26,756 bases of DNA from an uncultured Lachnospiraceae bacterium (GCA_910584785.1 CAJUDX010000043.1:1-26756); one strand, 5' to 3'; counted from the stretch's first letter, positions 16,551-24,099 are shown. A program made the numbers and translations. The notes: generated from the sequence alone by a model not told the origin.

Positions 16551-16595
16551 AAAAGGCTCTGGTCCGACAGATTTTTTGTCGGGCCGGAGCTTTTT
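16551..16595 (+). terminator. Strong rho-independent terminator of the sugar operon
   Basis: An 18-bp stem (AAAGGCTCTGGTCCGACA against TGTCGGGCCGGAGCTTTT, with three G-U pairs) encloses a short T-rich loop and ends in a T run. It ends the operon that began at lacI. Confidence 0.88.
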
Positions 16596-16710
16596 CCTTG
16601 CTGCTGCCGATGTGCTCCGGCGCGGGGGCTTGTTAAGATGGGCATTTTGTCTGGGGTTTTTGTGAGGAAATCTTTTGGAAGGAATCTTCGAAAAGAAAGA
16701 AGAAAATGGC

Positions 16711-16739
16711 TTGAAAAAGGTTTCTGTTCGAGTTATACT
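16711..16739 (+). promoter_or_regulatory. Sigma-A promoter of the surface acylation operon
   Basis: TTGAAA (16711-16716), 17-bp spacer, TATACT (16734-16739). It lies 40 bp before the start codon at 16780, which has AAGGAGAG as ribosome binding site. Confidence 0.8.
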
Positions 16740-16779
16740 AGAAATCGGATTCGACAGTTTTCGACAAGGAGAGTAGAGT

Positions 16780-17910
16780 ATGAGAGGATCATGGAAAGTT
16801 AAGGTACTCAGCGGGGTGTCTGTCCTTGCCATTGCAGGAACGAGTGCAGCGGTGCTGGCTGCTGAACAGAATAAAGCCCGCCAGGCGCTTTTGCAGGAAG
16901 AGGCTACCATGCAGAATGAACTATCTGTGCAGAATGAATTATCTGTGCAAAGTGAACTATCTGCGCAGAGTGAGGCGGCGGTGCAGGAGGAGTCAGTGCA
17001 GGAAGTCCCGGATAGTTTAGAGGGACAGCAGGCGGCAGCTGAAGGAGAACGTTCTGGGGAGGGGACTGCCCAGGAGGAGATAGAAGAAAGTAAGGAAAAA
17101 TCTAAAACCATAAAGTCAGGTGCAAAAAAGCTTCCGGTGAGTATTACGGAAGAAGATATCGATGCTTATTTTGATGGAACTGTTCTGGTGGGTGATTCGG
17201 TGATGGTGGGCTTTCGCAATTATGCCATGCGAAGAACGAACACCTATCTGGGAAGGATTCAGTTTTTGGCTTCGGGGAGTTTTTCTGTCCATAATGCCCT
17301 GTGGCCTGTAAATGCCAAGAGTGTCCACCCGATTTACCAGGGACAGAAGCGCCAGGTGTGGGAATCGCTGGGAATGATACAGCCAAAGCGGGTTTTTCTG
17401 TTTTTTGGTTTAAATGATATGAATATGGGAACCCTTGAGGATACCTGCGCCCTGTATGCCCAGGTAATTGCCAATATTAAGGGCACGTGCCCGGATGCCG
17501 AGATTCACCTGATGAGTATGACCTATACGCTTCGGGGCAAGGGTAAGGGAAATTTAACCAACCCCAACATCCGCAGGTTTAATGAGATGCTTAAGCAGAT
17601 GGCCCGTGATAATGGATGGGGGTTTGTGGACATAGCCAATCCCTTGGCTGATGCCAATGGAGATTTGCTTCCGGCCTATTGCAGCGATCATTATGTTCAT
17701 CAGACGAATGCTGCCTATGATGTATGGTCGGTTGTGCTGCGCGATTATGCGCGTTCACAGCTGGATGAGACTTCAGAATTTTTTGTCGGAGAAAAGACGC
17801 CGGTTTATGTGGAGGCAGAAGGCTACGGCGAGGTCAGGATAAACGGGGATGAGGAGGAAACCGAGGCTTCGGAGAGGAAAGAGGTTTTCGGGACTTCGGT
17901 TAATCCATAA
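16780..17910 (+). CDS. Membrane-anchored or secreted SGNH/GDSL hydrolase
   Basis: A 376-aa protein with an N-terminal hydrophobic signal (residues 7-28, ending AVLAA). Then comes a Gln/Glu/Ser linker made of hexapeptide repeats (QNELSV type, residues 45-74). The SGNH domain runs from about residue 130 to 325. Block I is VLVGDSVM (catalytic S140), block III is FGLNDMNM (N212), block V is SDHYVH (D303, H307). Such enzymes add or remove acyl groups on sugars or lipids outside the cell. Its place in one operon with an MBOAT acyltransferase and a DHHW protein points to O-acetyl modification of a cell-surface polymer. The acidic C-terminal tail after residue 340 has no recognisable domain. The ATG at 16780 is set by promoter and ribosome binding site. 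Confidence 0.88.
   Translation: MRGSWKVKVLSGVSVLAIAGTSAAVLAAEQNKARQALLQEEATMQNELSVQNELSVQSELSAQSEAAVQEESVQEVPDSLEGQQAAAEGERSGEGTAQEEIEESKEKSKTIKSGAKKLPVSITEEDIDAYFDGTVLVGDSVMVGFRNYAMRRTNTYLGRIQFLASGSFSVHNALWPVNAKSVHPIYQGQKRQVWESLGMIQPKRVFLFFGLNDMNMGTLEDTCALYAQVIANIKGTCPDAEIHLMSMTYTLRGKGKGNLTNPNIRRFNEMLKQMARDNGWGFVDIANPLADANGDLLPAYCSDHYVHQTNAAYDVWSVVLRDYARSQLDETSEFFVGEKTPVYVEAEGYGEVRINGDEEETEASERKEVFGTSVNP
16912..17001 (+). repeat. 18-bp tandem repeats within the SGNH hydrolase gene
   Basis: Five in-frame 18-bp units encode QNELSV, QNELSV, QSELSA, QSEAAV and QEESVQ (residues 45-74). The first two differ by one base. They form the flexible linker between the signal segment and the catalytic domain. 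Confidence 0.75.
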
Positions 17911-17942
17911 TAATCAGAAAAGAGATGAGGAGAATAATTAAG

Positions 17943-18692
17943 ATGAGAAAAATCAGTGCAATCAGGAGAAGTGCTTGTATCGGGGCGGCAGTTTTGCTGC
18001 TGGGTGCCTGCGGTCAGACAGATAAGGCAGAGACTGTACCATCAGATACTCTTGCAGAAAGCACAGTGACAGAGAGTCAGGAGACGACAGCAGCAGAGGA
18101 TGTGGAAAGTAAGGACGCGGATAAGGAGACGACAGCCCGGGAAGAGACAGATACCGCAAGCGAAACTGAAAAAGAGGATGCAAAAGAGGATGCTTCTGGT
18201 GAAGAGAGTGAGGAAGAGACCTTAGCAGAAGAATCTGCCGGGACGCAGGAAGAAACCTCTTCTGTGGCACAGGAGACAGAAAGTCAGGCTCCGGCGCAGG
18301 GGACTGCGAAAAGTGTAAAGGATATTTATGGGGAAATCAGCCAGACGGTTGCCTTAAATTCCCCGATGCTTGTGCCAGATGATTTTATTTTAAATTATTA
18401 TGGGATTGATGTGAGCACACTGGATGAGTATGTATTTTCTATGTCCGAGGCAGCGATTTCTGCGGAAACCGTTGTGATTTTAAAGGCAAGGGACGGAGGC
18501 GATACGGCAGGGCTGAGTGCTTCTTTGCAGACAGTTATTGATCAGAAACGTTCGGAAATGGAAAATTATCTTCCGGATCAGTTTCAGATTGTGGATAAAA
18601 GCTCTGTCCAGGTACAGGGAAACTATGTGTATCTGGTTATCTCCGAGCAGGCCGATGCGATTAGCCGGATAATCCAGGCGGATATCCAGTAG
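17943..18692 (+). CDS. DUF4358 lipoprotein
   Basis: About 249 aa. A lipoprotein signal ends at lipobox LGAC (Cys23 when counted from ATG 17943). A long acidic Thr/Glu/Ser-rich linker follows to about residue 120. The C-terminal globular part (YGEISQTVALNSPMLVPDDFILNYYGID...) resembles DUF4358, a Clostridia family often found with MBOAT/DHHW genes as far as I recall. The in-frame ATG at 17925 is also possible, but AGGAG at 17927-17931 fits the later start and gives a more usual signal peptide. It sits 14 bp before the acyltransferase gene, so an accessory role in surface-polymer acylation is likely. No catalytic motif is visible. Confidence 0.82.
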   Translation: MRKISAIRRSACIGAAVLLLGACGQTDKAETVPSDTLAESTVTESQETTAAEDVESKDADKETTAREETDTASETEKEDAKEDASGEESEEETLAEESAGTQEETSSVAQETESQAPAQGTAKSVKDIYGEISQTVALNSPMLVPDDFILNYYGIDVSTLDEYVFSMSEAAISAETVVILKARDGGDTAGLSASLQTVIDQKRSEMENYLPDQFQIVDKSSVQVQGNYVYLVISEQADAISRIIQADIQ

Positions 18693-18706
18693 GACGGGGA
18701 AGCATT

Positions 18707-20353
18707 ATGGTTTTCAGCAGTATTCCTTTTGTATTTTTCTTTCTGCCCTTATGTTTAATCTTATATTATGGCACATCGCTTCTGCCATGCCCGAAAAGGC
18801 GTCTGGAAATACAGACGCCTTCTTCTCGTAAAGAAATTTCTTCCCGAAAAGAAGATTCTTTTCATAAAGAAGATTATTTCCGTAAAAAACCTTCTTTTCA
18901 TAAAGAATCTGCTTATCAGGAAAAGATTGCACAGAAAGAGAAAGGGCACAGGGGGAGATCCCGGCGTTCACCCGGTTATGGGAGGAGCTTATTCTGCGGC
19001 GACAGAGCGATTGGCCTGAAAAATGCGATTCTTTTGGTATTCAGCCTGGTGTTTTATGCCTGGGGCGAACCCATATATATTTTGCTGATGCTGTTTGCCT
19101 CAGCGGTGGATTACGGCAATGGTCTTTTGATGAATCGTTTTGGCAGGACCAAGGGGAGGCGCAGGTTTTTTCTCTGCTGTTCGGTAATGATAAATTTATC
19201 GGTTTTGGCTTTTTTTAAATATGCCGATTTTCTTATTCGCACAGTGAATGGAATGCTTGGGACAGAAATTCCTCTGTTAAATATTGGACTGCCCATCGGG
19301 ATAAGCTTTTTTACTTTTCAAACCATGAGTTATATCATTGACCTGTATAAAGAAGAGGTTCCGGTGGAAAAGAATTATTTCACCTATCTGACTTATGTTT
19401 CAATGTTTCCGCAGCTGGTGGCTGGCCCGATTGTCCGTTTTTCCACGGTCAATGAAGAACTTCATTACCGGACGATTGGGCGGGAGGGCTTTCAAAACGG
19501 CCTTCTCCGCTTAATGCAGGGGTTATTTAAAAAGGTCCTGATTGCCAATCAGGTGGGAGCACTGTGGGAGGAGATCCGTGTTCTGGCGGCAGGGCAGGCA
19601 TCGGTTGCCGCCTGTTGGATTGGGGCGGCAGCCTTTACTCTTCAGCTGTACTTTGATTTCAGCGCCTACAGTGATATGGCGATTGGTATGGGCTGGATGC
19701 TGGGCTTTCATTTCCCGGAAAACTTTAACTATCCATTAAGTGCAGTTTCGATTACGGATTTTTGGAGACGATGGCATATTTCTCTTTCAACCTGGTTTAG
19801 GGATTATATTTATATTCCCCTGGGCGGAAATCGAAAAGGAATGCTCCGCCACCTGCGGAACATGATGGTGGTCTGGTTTTTAACCGGTCTCTGGCACGGG
19901 GCAGCATGGAATTTTGTGCTATGGGGCCTGTACTATGGCCTGCTTTTGGTGCTGGAAAAGTATATTTGGGGGAAGGTACTGGAAAAGCTTCCGGGATTTT
20001 TCCGTCATTTTTATACAGTATTGATTGTAGTGATTGGTTTTGTGATTTTTGTCTTTGATGACATGGGACAATTAGGGCAATTTATGCAGGCAATGACTGG
20101 CACTGCAGGTAATCGCCTCTGGGGCGAAGAATGCCAGTGGTATCTATATAACTATGGTGTGGTGCTTATCGCTGCATTCGTTCTGGCCTTTCCGGTTTAC
20201 CCCCGGATAAAGAATATCAGTAAAAGGATGAGCGAGGGAAAACGGGCCTTAATTGGTGCTGCAGGGCTGCTTGGTTATGTGGGATTGTTTGTATTAACGA
20301 CGGCATATCTGGTCAATGATACCTATAATCCATTTTTATATTTCAGGTTTTAA
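18707..20353 (+). CDS. MBOAT-family O-acyltransferase (AlgI/DltB-like)
   Basis: A 548-aa polytopic membrane protein that should move acyl (usually acetyl) groups across the membrane onto a secreted polymer. It opens with the AlgI-type VFSSIPFVFFFLPL helix. The conserved FWRRWHISLSTWFRDYIYIPLGGN block holds H357, and TGLWHGAAWNFVLWG holds the expected catalytic H397. Between TM1 and TM2 there is an unusual insert (residues 34-103), rich in Arg/Lys/Ser/Phe, that includes six hexapeptide repeats of the SSRKED/SFHKED type. Family members I know have only a short loop there. The gene follows the lipoprotein by 14 bp and precedes the DHHW gene by 42 bp, matching the usual AlgI plus AlgJ/X-type pairing. 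Confidence 0.93.
   Translation: MVFSSIPFVFFFLPLCLILYYGTSLLPCPKRRLEIQTPSSRKEISSRKEDSFHKEDYFRKKPSFHKESAYQEKIAQKEKGHRGRSRRSPGYGRSLFCGDRAIGLKNAILLVFSLVFYAWGEPIYILLMLFASAVDYGNGLLMNRFGRTKGRRRFFLCCSVMINLSVLAFFKYADFLIRTVNGMLGTEIPLLNIGLPIGISFFTFQTMSYIIDLYKEEVPVEKNYFTYLTYVSMFPQLVAGPIVRFSTVNEELHYRTIGREGFQNGLLRLMQGLFKKVLIANQVGALWEEIRVLAAGQASVAACWIGAAAFTLQLYFDFSAYSDMAIGMGWMLGFHFPENFNYPLSAVSITDFWRRWHISLSTWFRDYIYIPLGGNRKGMLRHLRNMMVVWFLTGLWHGAAWNFVLWGLYYGLLLVLEKYIWGKVLEKLPGFFRHFYTVLIVVIGFVIFVFDDMGQLGQFMQAMTGTAGNRLWGEECQWYLYNYGVVLIAAFVLAFPVYPRIKNISKRMSEGKRALIGAAGLLGYVGLFVLTTAYLVNDTYNPFLYFRF
18821..18928 (+). repeat. 18-bp tandem repeats within the MBOAT gene
   Basis: Six in-frame 18-bp units encode hexapeptides SSRKEI, SSRKED, SFHKED, YFRKKP, SFHKES and AYQEKI. 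The core is tt(c/t)..(t/c)aaagaa. The units lie in the loop between the first two membrane helices. Changes in unit number would keep the frame. Confidence 0.7.
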
Positions 20354-20395
20354 CCTATTAAGGAAATAAACAAGGGAATAAACAAGGAAGAGTGT

Positions 20396-21529
20396 ATGAA
20401 AGAAAAGACTATCCGCACAGGGACGGCGTGTTTGCTGGCAGCGGGGGTGCTGGCGCTTTCCCTGGGCTTTTTGCTATTAGAAAAAAAAGAATTTTCAGAA
20501 AATGAAAACCGTTATCTGGAAAAGTTTCCAGGATTAAGCTGGGAGAGGATAAAAAGCGGGGAATATATGGAAGATATTAATTCTTATCTCTGTGATCACT
20601 TTCCCCTTCGGGATGTATTTATCGGATTAAAATCCCGGACAGAGATTGCTGTGGGGAAGAGGGAAATTAATCAGGTGTATATTGCTGATGACGGCTATTT
20701 GATTGAGGAATATCAGGAACCGGAGAACACAGAGAAGATTGCCGGAATATTTAAGGTGTTTGGAGAAAAGGAAGCTGTCGCGCAGGCGGATGTAAAGCTG
20801 ATGCTGGTGCCGACAGCCAGTTCGATCTACCAGGATAAGCTTCCAGCCTTTGCGCCGATAACATATCAGCAGATGGAAACAGCGCAGGAGATCTACCGGA
20901 TTTCCGGCCTTTCACCGATTGACTGCAGTGCGGACCTTTTGGCATATCAGGGCGGTGAACCGCTGTATTACCGCACGGATCATCACTGGACCACTTATGG
21001 GGCCTACATCGGTTATCAGGCTTACTGCCGGGAAACAGGATTAGAACCGGTGAAACTTGAAGATCTGGGGGCGAAAACGGTTACAGAGGACTTTAAGGGA
21101 ACGATTTATTCCAAGGTAAACGATTATACCCGGTCAGGGGAGCCGATAACAGTTTATGAAAACCCAAAGGATCGGCTGACTGTATACTATGAGGATACGA
21201 AAGAAACCACGGACAGCCTTTACAATCTGGATTACGTCGAACAAAAGGATAAGTATTCCCTGTTTTTAAATAACCTACATCCGCTGGTGGAAATTACGAA
21301 TGAAGCTGCAGATACAGACAGGGAATTAGTGGTTATTAAGGATAGCTATGCTAATTCCATGGTACCGTTTTTGGCGCATCATTTTAAAAAGTTGTATGTA
21401 TTTGATACTCGTTATTATAAGTGGGGGCCTTCCAGCTTTATTGGGGAGCATCCTGGTGTAACGGATGTCCTGATTCTTTATAATATGAATACGTTAGATA
21501 CGGACTTAGGGGTGCGGGGGATTTTCTGA
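20396..21529 (+). CDS. DHHW-family (AlgJ/AlgX-like) acetyl-transfer protein
   Basis: A 377-aa extracytoplasmic protein with an N-terminal membrane anchor (residues 10-26, ACLLAAGVLALSLGFLLL). The SGNH-like domain carries the name-giving YRTDHHWTTYGAY block (D195, H196, H197, W198) and VVIKDSYANSMVPFL with likely nucleophile S317. The N-terminal part contains the family segment DHFPLRDVFIGLKSRTE. In alginate and related systems such proteins take acyl groups from the MBOAT protein and pass them to the polysaccharide. It is the last gene of the operon. The start ATG follows AAGGAAGAG, 42 bp after the MBOAT stop. Polymer identity is unknown; no glycosyltransferases lie in the window. Confidence 0.9.
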   Translation: MKEKTIRTGTACLLAAGVLALSLGFLLLEKKEFSENENRYLEKFPGLSWERIKSGEYMEDINSYLCDHFPLRDVFIGLKSRTEIAVGKREINQVYIADDGYLIEEYQEPENTEKIAGIFKVFGEKEAVAQADVKLMLVPTASSIYQDKLPAFAPITYQQMETAQEIYRISGLSPIDCSADLLAYQGGEPLYYRTDHHWTTYGAYIGYQAYCRETGLEPVKLEDLGAKTVTEDFKGTIYSKVNDYTRSGEPITVYENPKDRLTVYYEDTKETTDSLYNLDYVEQKDKYSLFLNNLHPLVEITNEAADTDRELVVIKDSYANSMVPFLAHHFKKLYVFDTRYYKWGPSSFIGEHPGVTDVLILYNMNTLDTDLGVRGIF

Positions 21530-21539
21530 TGGAAATTAG

Positions 21540-21564
21540 GCCGCCTAATCGGCGGCAGGATTTT
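21540..21564 (+). terminator. Weak terminator-like hairpin after the DHHW gene
   Basis: GCCGCC (21540-21545), 5-base loop, GGCGGC (21551-21556), then AGGATTTTC. The T run is short and displaced, so read-through to the stronger hairpin at 21625 is likely. Confidence 0.5.
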
Positions 21565-21624
21565 CATTGCAAGGAAGTAAATAATAGATACTAAGTTGAC
21601 TAAACCGAAAGGATAAAAAGACAA

Positions 21625-21669
21625 CAAAAAATCCCGAAGTTTTACCATCTTAAAACTTTCGGGATTTTT
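21625..21669. terminator. Bidirectional terminator between DHHW gene and tRNA-Trp
   Basis: AAAAATCCCGAAGTTTTA and its near-complement TAAAACTTTCGGGATTTTT form a long stem around CCATCT; one arm has an extra base. T runs exist on both strands, so it can stop the + strand operon and the - strand tRNA transcript. Confidence 0.85.
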
Positions 21670-21703
21670 CCACACACACATCCACATCCTTATCAAAAGG
21701 AAG

Positions 21704-21774
21704 CAGGGGAAGAGGGGCTCGAACCCCCATCTACGGTTTTGGAGACCGCTGCTCTACCATTGAACTATTCCCCT
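21704..21774 (-). tRNA. trnW: tRNA-Trp (anticodon CCA)
   Basis: Read on the - strand, a complete cloverleaf is seen: 7-bp acceptor stem AGGGGAA/TTCCCCT, D arm with GTTC...GAGC, anticodon stem GCGGT/ACCGT around loop CTCCAAA (anticodon CCA, Trp), and T arm with loop TTCGAGC. The discriminator is G, as usual for bacterial tRNA-Trp. The 3' CCA is not encoded. It is the only - strand gene I find in the window. Confidence 0.96.
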
Positions 21775-21798
21775 GTAGCGTTTTTTCAACGCCTGATT

Positions 21799-21827
21799 AT
21801 AATACCACAGAACAGAAGGACTGTCAA
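21799..21827 (-). promoter_or_regulatory. Promoter of tRNA-Trp
   Basis: On the - strand: consensus TTGACA (21822-21827), 17-bp spacer, TATTAT (21799-21804). The start of transcription would be about 18 bp before the mature tRNA 5' end. The leader contains a small CGTT/AACG hairpin. Confidence 0.88.
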
Positions 21828-21980
21828 TCCTTTTTCGAAGAAAAACCAGAAATGATAAAAGTAAAAAAAATAAGGAAATTTGTCTGTTTTTTGGGAAATA
21901 TAGACAATGAAAAACAGAGGTTTATTCTTTTTTACTAAGAAAGTTTTGTGAATATAGTTAAAAAGATGAAGAGAAAAAAC

Positions 21981-22009
21981 TTGAAAGAAATCTCCGCTTT
22001 TGTTATAAT
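21981..22009 (+). promoter_or_regulatory. Sigma-A promoter of the phosphofructokinase gene
   Basis: TTGAAA (21981-21986), 17-bp spacer, consensus TATAAT (22004-22009). It gives a leader of about 80 nt before ATG 22098. The stretch 21830-21980 is AT-rich and shows no gene. Confidence 0.88.
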
Positions 22010-22028
22010 CGTAGGAAATGGTTTTTAT

Positions 22029-22060
22029 GTTACTGTTCACACGTTCACAGTAACCTTTTT
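22029..22060 (+). promoter_or_regulatory. Hairpin plus T run in the phosphofructokinase leader
   Basis: GTTACTGT (22029-22036) and ACAGTAAC (22047-22054) form a perfect 8-bp stem with a 10-base loop, followed directly by CTTTTT. It lies between the promoter and the start codon. The loop region also contains the direct repeat GTTCACA-C-GTTCACA. It could be an attenuator or a protein-binding operator. Confidence 0.65.
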
Positions 22061-22097
22061 ATCTCAATATTTTTAATTCTTTTAAGGGGGCTTTTAT

Positions 22098-23336
22098 ATG
22101 GCTAAGAAGGGTAATATTATTGTAGGTCAGTCTGGAGGGCCGACATCGGTGATTAATTCCAGTTTGGCAGGTGTTTATAAGACAGCAAAGGAGAGAGGAT
22201 TTCATAAGGTTTATGGTATGCTTCATGGAATCCAGGGATTTTTAGATGAGCAGTATGTGGATCTTTCCACACAGATTCATTCAGATATGGATATTGAACT
22301 TTTAAAGAGAACCCCTTCTGCATTTTTAGGTTCCTGCCGCTACAAACTGCCGGAGATTCATGAGAACCCGGAAATTTACGAGAAGATTTTTTCAATTTTG
22401 GATAAGCTGAATATTGAAGTGTTTATTTATATCGGTGGTAATGATTCCATGGATACGATTAAAAAGCTTTCAGATTATGCGATTGTCCGCGGACACCGCC
22501 AGAAGTTTTTGGGCGTTCCCAAGACGATTGATAACGACCTTGCGCTTACCGACCATACGCCGGGCTTTGGAAGTGCGGCAAAGTACATTGCCACCTCGAC
22601 GAAGGAACTTATCCGCGACGCCCTGGGCCTGACCTATAATAAGGACATGGTTACTGTGGTTGAGGTAATGGGACGCAATGCCGGATGGCTGACCGGTGCG
22701 ACGGCGTTGGCTAAGACAGAGGAATGTGATGGTCCGGATTTAATTTATCTGCCGGAGGTTGCCTTTGATGTCGAGAAGTTTTTAAAGAAAATTCAGGATT
22801 TATTAAAGAAAAAGAAATCTGTGGTAGTAACGGTTTCGGAAGGGATTAAGCTGGAAGATGGTCGCTATGTGTGCGAACTGTCCGGCGGCCCGGATTATGT
22901 GGATGCCTTTGGGCATAAGCAGCTTCAGGGTACAGCGGCTTATCTTGCTGGGCTTATCCAGAATGAAATCGGCTGCAAGACCAGAAGCATTGAGTTTTCC
23001 ACCCTGCAGAGAAGTGCTTCCCACATGGCTTCCCGCGTTGATATCAATGAAGCCTTTATGGTGGGTGGTGCCGCAGTAAAGGCTGCTGACGAAGGCGATA
23101 CCGGCAAGATGGTGGTCATCGACCGTGTGTCCGATGATCCGTACATGAGCGCAGCAGGTATTTACGATGTGCATAAGATTGCTAATAATGAAAAGCTGGT
23201 TCCAAGATCCTGGCTGAACAAAGAAGGAAACTACGTTACCAATGAGTTCTTAAACTACATCGAACCGCTGATTCAGGGCGATTACCAGCCATTTATGGTT
23301 AATGGTCTTCCTCAGCATCTTGTTCTGAAAAAATAG
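22098..23336 (+). CDS. pfp: Phosphofructokinase, probably pyrophosphate-dependent
   Basis: Phosphorylates fructose-6-phosphate in glycolysis. The 412-aa protein starts with GNIIVGQSGGPTSVINSSL. Two signatures point to PPi rather than ATP as phosphoryl donor: GGNDSM at residues 113-118, with Asp (D116) where ATP enzymes have Gly, and PKTIDND (141-147), with Lys142 where ATP enzymes have Gly. The Asp of TIDND is the expected catalytic base. MGRNAGWLTG (around 192-201) is the substrate-binding MGR block. The reaction would be near-reversible and could also serve gluconeogenesis or sedoheptulose-7-phosphate phosphorylation, useful for pentose catabolism. It is a single-gene unit with its own promoter and terminator. 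The first Asp of the usual GGD is Asn here, as in some PPi-type clades. Confidence 0.93.
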   Translation: MAKKGNIIVGQSGGPTSVINSSLAGVYKTAKERGFHKVYGMLHGIQGFLDEQYVDLSTQIHSDMDIELLKRTPSAFLGSCRYKLPEIHENPEIYEKIFSILDKLNIEVFIYIGGNDSMDTIKKLSDYAIVRGHRQKFLGVPKTIDNDLALTDHTPGFGSAAKYIATSTKELIRDALGLTYNKDMVTVVEVMGRNAGWLTGATALAKTEECDGPDLIYLPEVAFDVEKFLKKIQDLLKKKKSVVVTVSEGIKLEDGRYVCELSGGPDYVDAFGHKQLQGTAAYLAGLIQNEIGCKTRSIEFSTLQRSASHMASRVDINEAFMVGGAAVKAADEGDTGKMVVIDRVSDDPYMSAAGIYDVHKIANNEKLVPRSWLNKEGNYVTNEFLNYIEPLIQGDYQPFMVNGLPQHLVLKK

Positions 23337-23385
23337 TAAAAGTTTATTCGTTTTGCTGTTAGGAAATCGGATACAGTAAGGCTTT

Positions 23386-23430
23386 AAAAGGTAAAATGAT
23401 GGAGGGAATATCCATTATTTTACCTTTTTT
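23386..23430 (+). terminator. Terminator of the phosphofructokinase gene
   Basis: An 18-bp stem (23386-23403 with 23411-23428, one G-U pair) has outer arms AAAAGGTAAAAT and ATTTTACCTTTT. It continues into a T run. Confidence 0.9.
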
Positions 23431-23528
23431 TCTAAATTAATAAAAATCTGCCTAATGGACGATACAAAATCGTTAGGAAAAAGAGCAAAAAAGGTAAGAA
23501 AATTTTCAAAAAATTTCCAGTTGATAAA

Positions 23529-23557
23529 TTGACATTTCTGGGAAAAAGTGCTATAAC
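23529..23557 (+). promoter_or_regulatory. Sigma-A promoter of the HPr-like gene
   Basis: TTGACA (23529-23534), 17-bp spacer, TATAAC (23552-23557). It lies about 50 bp before the start codon. Confidence 0.85.
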
Positions 23558-23608
23558 TAGGTCAACACACAAAATAAACCACATTTTACAAAAAAGGAGA
23601 TTATGACC

Positions 23609-23839
23609 ATGAAACAGAAACAAATTCGACTAACAACCATTAATGATGCGATGGAGTTCGTAAAGCGGGCTTCCCGGTGTGATTTTGACATTGATGTATT
23701 TTATAATCGTGTGGTTATCGATGCCAAGTCCCTGCTGGGGGTGCTGAGCCTGGATTTGACAAGGGTACTCACCGTATCGATGAACGGCAGAGATGCAGAG
23801 TTTGAAAATTATCTGGACGAGCTGAAAAGCGCAGCCTGA
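23609..23839 (+). CDS. HPr-like protein lacking the His15 phosphorylation loop
   Basis: A 76-aa protein with the HPr fold pattern. Its C-terminal two thirds align well with HPr: RASRCDFDIDVFYNRVVIDAKSLLGVLSLDL parallels the TASKF...KSIMGVMSL segment. Ser41 in AKSLLGV corresponds to regulatory Ser46. The GIHARPA loop with the PTS His15 is missing, replaced by INDAMEF with a net deletion. The protein cannot be a normal PTS phosphocarrier; a Crh-like regulatory role through Ser phosphorylation is the natural inference. I chose ATG 23609 because AAGGAG (23594-23599) is 9 bp away; the in-frame ATG at 23603 is only 3 bp from it. It has its own promoter and terminator and follows the phosphofructokinase gene. 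Confidence 0.85.
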   Translation: MKQKQIRLTTINDAMEFVKRASRCDFDIDVFYNRVVIDAKSLLGVLSLDLTRVLTVSMNGRDAEFENYLDELKSAA

Positions 23840-23894
23840 TTGGGCAGAGAGAAGAGAGTATAACTAAAAAAAACGAATACCTAAGAAACAGAGG

Positions 23895-23938
23895 AAAATG
23901 TCTTTCGATGTAATGAAGTGCATCGTAAGGCATTTTTT
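23895..23938 (+). terminator. Terminator of the HPr-like gene
   Basis: Arms AAAATGTCTTTCGATG and CATCGTAAGGCATTTT pair with one mismatch and one G-U pair around a 10-base loop, and end in TTTTTT. Confidence 0.85.
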
Positions 23939-24070
23939 GCAATATTTTGATGTTTTTAGGGGGAAAAGTGAGATAATTTGCGATTTAATCGATGATTAAC
24001 ACTTGCTATGTACAGGACAAAGCATAAATAGGAAATATGAAAAATATAAGAGATTGTTATTAGAAATGTA

Positions 24071-24099
24071 TTGTACAATTGCAGGACAAATGCTATAGT
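24071..24099 (+). promoter_or_regulatory. Promoter of the helicase-nuclease gene
   Basis: TTGTAC (24071-24076), 17-bp spacer, TATAGT (24094-24099) with a TGC extended -10. It lies about 38 bp before the GTG start. Confidence 0.75.

Noticed and set aside
16497..17111. 204-aa Ser/Cys/Ala-rich open frame on the - strand
   Set aside because: Its low-complexity part is the reverse of the QNELSV repeats of the SGNH gene, and it crosses the terminator and promoter region.
21704..21774. tRNA-Trp as an attachment site of an integrated element
   Set aside because: No integrase and no duplicated tRNA 3' end seen in the window; genes on both sides look like ordinary chromosomal functions.
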